DNA of 64,000 nt from Deinococcus hopiensis KR-140 (GTDB lineage: Bacteria; Deinococcota; Deinococci; Deinococcales; Deinococcaceae): NCBI RefSeq assembly GCF_900176165.1, contig NZ_FWWU01000005.1, forward strand, positions 248,001 to 312,000, given 5' to 3'. The position numbers and the translations under genes were made by a program. Below, piece after piece: positions 52,660 to 59,848 of this stretch. The first letter of the stretch is position 1. Each line of letters starts with the position of its first letter. The notes beneath the pieces were generated by a model. It made no database searches and was not told the origin of the DNA. It saw nothing but the letters and a program-made list of their open reading frames with translations.

Positions 52660-54048
52660 CTACGCTCCGGTCATCTTGCGAATTTCCTCGTCCGTCGGGA
52701 GGCCGCCCTCACCACTGCCCGCCTTGAGGGTCTGCGTTTTTGCGCCCAGCCGCATGGTCTTGGCTGTGCCGAGGCTGATGGTCTTACTGCTGCCCAGTTC
52801 ACCTATGGCGCGGTCGAGCACCTGGGTCATCGCGCCGTTTCCCAGACGCTGGGTCATGCTCCGGGCTTGTTCCAGCGTCCTGGCTGCCTGTTCGGGATTG
52901 CTCTGCGCTTCCCGGGTCGCCTGCGCGACCAGACTTTCTACGTTGCGTTGCTGCACCCACTGCATCACTTCCGGGTCGACCCGCGCCGCCATCGTCTCGT
53001 CACCGGTAAATTCCACCACCACGTCGAGCGGCGGCAACTCGCCCCGGTAACTCGCGCCGGGGACCTCGTAGGTCAGGCCCAGCTGGGCCAGCCGCATCCG
53101 GGCGGCGGGACGCTCTGGCAGCGTGAATTCCAGAACGTAGGTCGCCCCCGTTCCGGCTTCCACGTTGCCGAGTTGCAGCGGACCGTCCGTTTTGGTCACT
53201 TCCGTCTGGGTGGGCTGCACGCGGGTCACGCGCTCCAGCACCACGTCCTTGACGGCCCGCACCGTCAGGGCCACATTGGTGATCACTTCGCTGGCCGCCT
53301 GCTTGAGATCCCCCAGCAACGCGGCGGGCAGATCGGAGGCCCGTACGGCGGGGGGTTGGGGGTTCTGGTTGTCCGGCACCACGTCAATCGGTTGGCCCTG
53401 CGTGCGGTCGGTAATCTCGGTGAGCAACTCGGTATTGACGTCGTCGCCCACGCCGATGGTGGTGACAGACACCTGCATTCCGGAGAGCACGCCCGCCTGC
53501 TCCTGCACCACCACCGAATCAAAGGCTTGGCCATCGGTCAGCAGGACCATCCGGCGGCTGCCCGATTCGGTTTCCAGCACCCCCACCCCGGCTTTCATGC
53601 CTGCGCCCATCTGGGTCCCACCGGAATACCAGTCCAGCTTATCGGTGGCCTTGAGCAGCTGCGCCCGGTTCGCCGCGGCGGTGAAGGGAACGAGGACTTC
53701 AGCGAGATCATCGAACTTTACCAGCGCCAGGCGGTCTTCCGGATGAATGAGGTCCGAAGTGATGATGCCCCGCAGCGCTTCAGTCACCAGTTCCAGCTTG
53801 TTTTTGCCACCCCGCACGACCTCGTAACGCTGACCATCGACAAAGGTCGTCTGCCCGGTATGTTCCGTCACCTCGGTGACCACTTCGCGCATGGAACCGG
53901 AGGTGTCCACCACAAACACCACCGACAGGTTGGGCCGGGCCCGCACGGCCTGCTCATCCGGCGAGACGTGAAGCGTCACGAACAATTTCTGACCTGGAGC
54001 GTGTGCCAACAGGAACTCGCGGTGAAGCTGCATTCTGGCATCGAGCAT
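52660..54048 (-). CDS. von Willebrand factor A-domain protein
   Basis: 462 aa from the ATG at 54048. The MIDAS motif is V-V-D-T-S-G-S-M near residue 40; further metal-site parts are in R-L-A-L-V-K-F-D-D and L-L-T-D-G-Q-A. The C-terminal half is a beta-rich region and a Thr/Ser-containing tail (T-M-R-L-G-A-K-T-Q-T-L) that could be phosphorylated. It is first in the vWA-kinase-FHA-PP2C operon; together these resemble TerY-P-type phosphorylation modules. Confidence 0.9.
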   Translation of the reverse strand: MLDARMQLHREFLLAHAPGQKLFVTLHVSPDEQAVRARPNLSVVFVVDTSGSMREVVTEVTEHTGQTTFVDGQRYEVVRGGKNKLELVTEALRGIITSDLIHPEDRLALVKFDDLAEVLVPFTAAANRAQLLKATDKLDWYSGGTQMGAGMKAGVGVLETESGSRRMVLLTDGQAFDSVVVQEQAGVLSGMQVSVTTIGVGDDVNTELLTEITDRTQGQPIDVVPDNQNPQPPAVRASDLPAALLGDLKQAASEVITNVALTVRAVKDVVLERVTRVQPTQTEVTKTDGPLQLGNVEAGTGATYVLEFTLPERPAARMRLAQLGLTYEVPGASYRGELPPLDVVVEFTGDETMAARVDPEVMQWVQQRNVESLVAQATREAQSNPEQAARTLEQARSMTQRLGNGAMTQVLDRAIGELGSSKTISLGTAKTMRLGAKTQTLKAGSGEGGLPTDEEIRKMTGA

Positions 54049-54425
54049 GAGTGACCCCCTCTCTTGATCCTTCCGCATCATACGGTTGTGGTGAGCTGGT
54101 GCGCCTTGGGACCTGGTAGACACAACCATTCGGCCAGAAGACCCGCTTGGGGTCCTGCGCCACCCCTGCCCGAGCCTGGCCTGTTTCTCGCTCTGTCCTG
54201 AGGACTCCGGTTGATCCGTGATGAAATCAGGGGCCAACCCGAGCAGAGCGAGTGGGAAAAACGGTGACACAAAGGCGTGGAAGCACCCGAGCGGAGCGGA
54301 CCCGCAAAGGTGCGCAGCAGAGGCGACAGAACCGGTGATCCAGCAACCGCATCACTTCGAAGTACTGGATCAGCGGCCTGAGCCCCTTCGCCCGTGGGCG
54401 AGGGAGCTGCAGTTAGGATGGGGCC
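54049..54425. other. Intergenic region between divergent genes
   Basis: About 375 bases. It must hold the promoters of the vWA operon (minus) and of the frameshifted gene at 54426 (plus). I see no clear terminator or recognised repeat and no convincing gene. Confidence 0.4.
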
Positions 54426-54975
54426 ATGGCCGTCACGATTGACGGGACCACCAACGCGAACGGAATCGTAACCATTGGCGGCAAGACCTACGTCTCGCAA
54501 GACGCCCTCAAGGCCCGGGGCGTCACCGTTCTGCGCCCGAACTCCCTGGGCCTCTACGACTTTCCGCGCGGAACAGGACCCGCCATCAAGCTCTCGGGCT
54601 GCCAGGGAGAATGGCTGTTCAGGCAAGCTTCGCGTGCGCGTCATGGGCACGCAAGAAACCAGTTCCGGCTGGACCGTGGCGACCCAGATGCAGGCCGCCG
54701 TGGCCGACGACTCGGTGAACATCGGCCAGGTGATCGCCCTGCAAAAGATCATCGGCGTCACCAGATCGGGTAAGGTGTACGACCCGAGCAAGAACCCGTT
54801 CGGGCAGACCAAGCTCGATTACGACTACGCCCGCAAGACCGAAACCTTGCCCATCGAGATCCAGCTTGCGGATGCGGACGGCGGCACGGACAATCCCCTC
54901 CAGAAGCTGGTGCTGCCGTCGAGAGACAAAGACGCTCCCAGCTCCCTGACCTTCGATCTTACCTGCAAGAAGTGA
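54426..54975 (+). pseudogene. Hypothetical protein broken by one frameshift
   Basis: The frame from ATG 54426 reads naturally to G-C-Q-G-E-W-L-F (about 54615). The natural continuation G-K-L-R-V-R-V-M-G-T is in the next frame and runs to the stop at 54975. Joined, it is about 182 aa with a beta-rich C-terminus ending D-L-T-C-K-K. No signal peptide. A one-base change or sequencing error would explain it. It precedes the lipoprotein gene with only 8 bases between. No family was recognised. Confidence 0.65.
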
Positions 54976-54983
54976 AGTTCAGT

Positions 54984-55541
54984 ATGAACAAAAGTGCGGC
55001 TTTCCTCCTCGCTGCTGGCCTCGGCCTGACGTCCTGCAGCACATTTACCATCGGTGGTCCGATCCCACCGGTGCAGCCAGGCCCCAATAACCCAGGCGCG
55101 CCGTCGACGGTCCCCGTCGGTCCATCGACCATCACGCAGACACAACTCGGAGGCTGCCCTATGGGCAATTCCCTCGAAACCGGCGTGATTCCTGCAGGCG
55201 TCAACGCCTGCACCAAAGGCACCTTCAACGGCATCGTTACGGCGGGGAGCACGCAGCAGTGCAGCCTCACGCTGGACGGGAGCGGCACGATGACGTTTAC
55301 CAGCCCGGCCCTGACCCAAACCATCACACTTGCGCCGCAGACGAACGTGTATTACAGCCACGAAAAGACCAATGGCGTGAGCACAGTCGCCTACACGCTC
55401 GAGAACAACCGCTACGCCTCCAGTGGCCGTCGCAGGATCAGCTTCGCGTTCTACGGGCCGCTACAGTCTCCCATGCCCAACGTCTATATCAGCGCTGAGG
55501 CCGACAACCAAGAAGCGTCTTGCTACGCGCGAATCAATTAG
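54984..55541 (+). CDS. Predicted lipoprotein
   Basis: 185 aa. The signal peptide ends with the lipobox L-T-S-C near residue 17. A Pro/Gly-rich linker follows, then a beta-rich domain with three Cys. The ATG at 54984 is preferred over a GTG at 54972 because it gives the best signal sequence. It lies 8 bases after the broken gene and probably shares its transcript. Likely anchored in the outer or cytoplasmic membrane; function unknown. Confidence 0.7.
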   Translation: MNKSAAFLLAAGLGLTSCSTFTIGGPIPPVQPGPNNPGAPSTVPVGPSTITQTQLGGCPMGNSLETGVIPAGVNACTKGTFNGIVTAGSTQQCSLTLDGSGTMTFTSPALTQTITLAPQTNVYYSHEKTNGVSTVAYTLENNRYASSGRRRISFAFYGPLQSPMPNVYISAEADNQEASCYARIN

Positions 55542-55780
55542 GCACCAAAACCCGGTGCGGTCTCCCAAGGACTACGCCGCGTTTTACGTCCTCCCGTCTG
55601 ATGGAGAGGTGGGCGTAGCAAAACCCTGTTGTGGCATCACGTCCGTGCAGAAAAATGGATTTTCTGACGTGAGGTGCAGACTGAGAGGGACATGAATGCG
55701 ATTTACCAAAGGGCACAGCTCTGGAGCAGCAAAGCTGAATTTCTGAGCGACAACGGACCAGAGAGACGTGAGGGCCAGAG

Positions 55781-57094
55781 GTGACGGGGACAACCGACCT
55801 GCCGCAGATCAAGCGGGGGCGGCAACCCGTTAAATTCCCCCTTACGCATCAGGAAAAAGAGGTGCTGGACCACCTCTATATGCATGCAGGCGCATGGACG
55901 AAAGCTGAGGCCCTGCAACACCTCTCGAATGCGCGGATCTGGGAAATGCTGAGGGCGGAAGTGCTGGGCGTCAAACCGACACCGATGGGTCCCCTGATTG
56001 TTCTCCTTGCCCATGGCCGCCAGGCGGTCTACGGCTACAGCAGCGGCGCAGTGAGCCTGAACCGTCAGGTCGACAGGGCCTATTTTCGCCTCGCCTTGTC
56101 GCACCTGGGGTGGTCATGTCCAGGGCCAGACGGTCCGACCCTTCTATTGAGCGATTTTAGCCTACCTGGCCAATTTGTGGAGGTCGAAACGGACGCAGGT
56201 CTGGCGCTGGTAGGAGCCAAATTGATGGGCAACGGATACAGCAGCAAGCACATTGGCCGCATCGCTGATCGGATGCACAGCACGGCACTTTACCGAAACT
56301 TCAACGTCATCGTCCTGACGCCGAGTCCTCGGAAGGGCCAGACACAGGTTGAAAAGCACAAGGCGTTCCTGAAGGTGATTCACGTGCTGCCGAATACGGG
56401 TGACACGGGCCACACTCAGGTCTTCAAGATCGAGGGGAGCCCGACTGCGCTCCCGGCTGGGCCCTACCTCAGTGGAGAGGCGTGGCGAAACGACCAGCAG
56501 TACCTCGCACTGCCTAAGCGAGTGCTCCACACGCTGCAACAGTCCCGCTCCGACCGTATGGAGCAGGCGCTGCTGAGCCTGGAGTGCGACGGCGTGATGA
56601 GCGCTGCCCAGCTGCTCCGTTTCTACGGTCTGGTGCCGGAGGATTTCCCGGGCAGCTGGGGGATCAAGGCGCTCCTCAGGACCACGCCCTCTCAACGCAC
56701 AAGTGAGCAGCGGGTGGTGTTCCTGACCCTCAGCCGGAAGCTGGCCCGCCTTGACGAACACCGCCTGGCCCACCGGGCAGGGACAGGTCGTGCCCGGCAC
56801 CTGCTGAACATTCCTCCAGACAAAAACAGGTGGATAGCCGAGTACCGGGGACGGTTGAAATCCGAGGAGCCCGACGCGCTGTACACCACCCTGGAAGGTG
56901 AGGAAGTGGCCATCGAGTATGACGACGGGACCTACTCGTCGGACGTGATTGACCGCAAGCTCAGGACGTTTCGGGACCGCGGTTTTGCGGGCACCATCTG
57001 GGCGGTGAGCAATCCCTTGCGGCAACGGAATTTGACGGAAAGAATTGGCTCGCGACTCCGTCAGGAAATCCTTCTGGCGGAGTGGTGGAAGTAA
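55781..57094 (+). CDS. Winged-helix protein with a probable PD-(D/E)XK-like C-terminal domain
   Basis: 437 aa. The N-terminus has a winged-helix pattern (L-T-H-Q-E-K-E-V-L-D-H-L). The C-terminal part has E-P-D-A-L-Y, then V-A-I-E-Y-D-D-G and D-R-K-L, the arrangement of acidic residues and Lys seen in replication-relaxation and other PD-(D/E)XK-fold proteins. Similar proteins are found on plasmids and in mobile or defence regions. The GTG at 55781 has GAGGG upstream. Nuclease activity is inferred only. Confidence 0.55.
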   Translation: MTGTTDLPQIKRGRQPVKFPLTHQEKEVLDHLYMHAGAWTKAEALQHLSNARIWEMLRAEVLGVKPTPMGPLIVLLAHGRQAVYGYSSGAVSLNRQVDRAYFRLALSHLGWSCPGPDGPTLLLSDFSLPGQFVEVETDAGLALVGAKLMGNGYSSKHIGRIADRMHSTALYRNFNVIVLTPSPRKGQTQVEKHKAFLKVIHVLPNTGDTGHTQVFKIEGSPTALPAGPYLSGEAWRNDQQYLALPKRVLHTLQQSRSDRMEQALLSLECDGVMSAAQLLRFYGLVPEDFPGSWGIKALLRTTPSQRTSEQRVVFLTLSRKLARLDEHRLAHRAGTGRARHLLNIPPDKNRWIAEYRGRLKSEEPDALYTTLEGEEVAIEYDDGTYSSDVIDRKLRTFRDRGFAGTIWAVSNPLRQRNLTERIGSRLRQEILLAEWWK

Positions 57095-57443
57095 GCGGAA
57101 GGCGGTGGAGCACGCAGCATCCGGTGGGCCCAAGTCAGGTCTGCCGGATACTTATTTCAAGGTAGAGAGCAGCAGTGCCCCGAAGTGGCGGTCTGGGACA
57201 TGCAGAAGTAACGTGGGCGAGGGCAACCCGGACATGGTGAAGAAGAGGGGGACGGTCCTGGAGAGGGCAACGCGGACGTACAGAAGAAGAGGGCATCATC
57301 TTCAATCAGCTAGAAGAGAAAAGTGTTCCTGCACGCGCTGACCGCCAAGACCTGACTTGAGCCCGGCCCATGCTGTGGCCACCCTGCTTCGTGGGTTGCC
57401 CAACCACACCGTGGTCCTGGTGAACGGGTCAAGAAGGCTGCTG
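57095..57443. other. Intergenic region without a recognised gene
   Basis: About 350 bases between convergent genes. I see no long hairpin with a T tract and no protein-like frame. Confidence 0.4.
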
Positions 57444-57899
57444 TCAGGGGGCAGAAGCCATTCCAACGTCCCCATACCAACCCTGCAATTCATGCCTGGT
57501 CGTTCCCGCTTTCGGAGCATCCAACGCTTCTACAAATGCCGTGAATTCCTCTGATTCCCGGAAGAAACCGTACTCCGCAATCATGCCTATGGAGTGGCCA
57601 AACAGGCCGCCACCTATGCGCCACACGCCATGTCGGGCGATGGTCCAAAGGACCGCCTTTTCCAGCCCTGTGAAGGCGCGTTCTGTGGGCGCGATACATT
57701 CGGGAAGCCGCAGCCTCAGGAGGGCTACCATAAGGGTCAGGTTCGTCTCCAGATCTGCCTCCTCAAGCGCCGCCGCCCGCTGAATGCCATGGATGATCTC
57801 GCCTTCCAGCAAGAACCGGTTCAGCGCGTCGGTGCGCGTAAGACCCACCAGACTCCTCAGGCTGTGGTTGTGCGAAAGCAGGAACGTCGCGCCCTCCAC
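57444..57899 (-). CDS. Hypothetical protein, possibly missing its N-terminus
   Basis: 151 aa from a GTG at 57899. The same frame continues upstream with protein-like sequence (L-L-F-A-D-P-P-E-A-Q-L-G) to the TAG that ends the DUF7660-like gene at 57990, without an ATG. The upstream part recalls the D-E-P-E region of AAA/ABC ATPases followed by L-S-H-N-H-S. The gene could start at a rare codon, be read through, or be the remnant of a longer protein. No family was recognised. Confidence 0.45.
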   Translation of the reverse strand: MEGATFLLSHNHSLRSLVGLTRTDALNRFLLEGEIIHGIQRAAALEEADLETNLTLMVALLRLRLPECIAPTERAFTGLEKAVLWTIARHGVWRIGGGLFGHSIGMIAEYGFFRESEEFTAFVEALDAPKAGTTRHELQGWYGDVGMASAP

Positions 57900-57989
57900 C
57901 TCGGTACAGAGGTGACGGAGCAGGACCGTGACGGCCTCCTCACTGCGGACGCCGAGTTGAGCCTCCGGCGGGTCGGCAAAGAGGAGCCG

Positions 57990-58283
57990 CTACTCGTAGA
58001 TTTTTCCGCAGTAGAGAAATTCTGCGAAGCCTCGCCAGCTGGGTTCCGCAAGAAAATCATTGCGCCCTTCGTTGTCCTGGACGCACCGAAGAGCACCATC
58101 GAGATAGCTTTCGATCCTGGTGTTCTGCCAATCGAGCGCCCCCGACCACCGATGGGCTTCCGGACCACTGGCTTCCATTTGGCTCGCCTGTCCACGCTCG
58201 TCAATAAGCAGTTGAACGAAGGCGAGGAAGGTGGCTCGGTCATGTACGGCCTCAAGAGCCTCGAACAGGGTGTTGGCTGTCAC
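57990..58283 (-). CDS. DUF7660-like small protein
   Basis: 97 aa. The start F-L-A-F-V-Q-L-L and the end S-W-R-G-F-A-E-F-L-Y-C-G-K-I-Y-E fit a small uncharacterised family often found in toxin/immunity and defence neighbourhoods. Its start overlaps the upstream broken gene by 32 bases. Confidence 0.55.
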   Translation of the reverse strand: MTANTLFEALEAVHDRATFLAFVQLLIDERGQASQMEASGPEAHRWSGALDWQNTRIESYLDGALRCVQDNEGRNDFLAEPSWRGFAEFLYCGKIYE

Positions 58284-58730
58284 ACCCTATTTTGGCCAGG
58301 TTCGTCCTTCCTCCCATACGTTGCCTACACGCTGTAGCCACAGCCAGGGTGACCTGCTCCAGAGGCGTCAAACCCTCAAAAGAAGTCAGGGCTTCCTGAA
58401 TGCGGAGGTCCTCCGCAACCCGTCCGAGCAGGCCGAAGGTGAGCAGGTAGGCCGCCCGGTCCACGGCATTTTCTGACCCTTCCGATAGGGCCACGACTGC
58501 GGGCAGGATCAGGCCAGAAAGGACAAGGGCGTGAGGGGTTTCGAGGCGGATGGACGCCTCCTCTTCCAGGAGAAGCACCAGCGCCGGAGCCCGCGCTTCG
58601 ACGGTTGGCACACCTCTTGGGGCCAGCTTTCCAAGGCCGCATTCACCTCAGCCTGCTCCTCGTCCCTCAGGTCGTCCCAGTCCTGGTCCAGAAGCGTGCG
58701 GGCGCACTCAGGCGAAGGAGGAATAGGCAA
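58252..58730 (-). pseudogene. Hypothetical protein with a frameshift
   Basis: The first part (58730 to about 58610, from a TTG start) reads C-A-R-T-L-L-D-Q-D-W-D-D-L-R-D-E-E-Q-A-E-V. The following helical sequence (V-P-T-V-E-A-R-A-P-A-L-V-L-L) lies in the next frame and runs to 58252. One base gained or lost near 58620 would give a continuous protein of about 155 aa. Helix-rich; no family recognised. It overlaps the DUF7660-like gene. Confidence 0.5.
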
Positions 58731-59019
58731 GGCCCCGAACGCTTCCTGGGGACCGAAGCCCTGGGGAATGGGGAGGCCTCAGGATGCCGACCACCTGCGT
58801 CCTGGCCCTGGTCGAGGCAGGAACCTGAGGCTGGGAGGCAGCTTCCACCAGAAGGAGGACTGCATAGGCGCGGACGGTCCAGCGGTTTCAGGACCGTGAG
58901 GAAGCTGCGCGAAGCGCGGTTCTTTCACCACTTCTCGGGGTCCCTGGACTCGGGTGAAGCCCCGAAACGTGGCGTTCAGAAAATCGATTTTTCTGAATCG
59001 TACCGCAGCATGGAAGGGT

Positions 59020-59781
59020 ATGACATCAGACGAGACTCTTTTCCATGCCGACGACATCCAACTGCACGACTACCTCAATCCCGGCGGCGACCAGGGGCGA
59101 CCCACTGAACCGCCGCAGACTCAGCCTGAGGAGACTCCACAGCCTGAGCCCAACCCACCGGCCCAGAACGGGCCAAATGAGCCCGCTCGGGCCGATTCCA
59201 ACGACCCTCCGCAGAAGCCCACGGAATCCAAGCCACCAGAGCTGACCAACTCGCCGCGGCTCAAACCCGGTCGATCAGATCAAGCGAAGTCGGGTGCACC
59301 ACAGCCGCGGGAATTCAAACGATTCAGCGAGCTCTTGAAACATGTTGATTCCAACGAATGTCACCTGATCCTGGCCAATTTTGAGGCTGGTCTGTTGGAG
59401 GGGCGGGTCAAGGCGGTTGGAGTCATAGACGTGAAGCGCGGGAAGGTCAAGTTTAAAAAGACAGTGGTCTGTGGCGACGGTCGCAAGCGGGTCATGAGCA
59501 TTCAGGACGAGCTCGTTGTTGCCGACCCGGCCTTCTACGCCTGGCTGGCCGAGCAGAAGAAGGCCTCACAGTACGAAGTCCTGGTGTACCAGGGCGTCAT
59601 CGGCATCCCTGAGACGCAGGTGGAGAGTGGTGAGCATGATTTCGACGCTTTGCTGCAGGCCCGTGTGGGTCGCCTGCGGTTGTCGTCCGCCTCGACGTCG
59701 CAGGCCGAGCAGCCTCGCAAGCGGAAGCGAAAGGAGGCAGAGGAGAAACCAGGGCCGGACGACAAAGCCGCTGAGTCCTGA
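59020..59781 (+). CDS. Hypothetical protein with proline-rich N-terminus
   Basis: 253 aa. Residues 20-100 are Pro/Gln/Glu/Asn-rich and probably disordered. A compact domain occupies about 105-225 (F-S-E-L-L-K-H-V ... V-L-V-Y-Q-G-V-I-G-I-P), and the C-terminus is strongly charged (K-R-K-R-K-E-A-E-E). It lies 67 bases upstream of the GmrSD-like gene on the same strand. Neither the domain nor the function was recognised; it may belong to the same system. Confidence 0.6.
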   Translation: MTSDETLFHADDIQLHDYLNPGGDQGRPTEPPQTQPEETPQPEPNPPAQNGPNEPARADSNDPPQKPTESKPPELTNSPRLKPGRSDQAKSGAPQPREFKRFSELLKHVDSNECHLILANFEAGLLEGRVKAVGVIDVKRGKVKFKKTVVCGDGRKRVMSIQDELVVADPAFYAWLAEQKKASQYEVLVYQGVIGIPETQVESGEHDFDALLQARVGRLRLSSASTSQAEQPRKRKRKEAEEKPGPDDKAAES

Positions 59782-59848
59782 GGTGAGGCCCGGATGCCCT
59801 GCCGCAAAGTGGTCCACTTCTGTGCCTGTGTGTCCGTATGCTCAGGCC

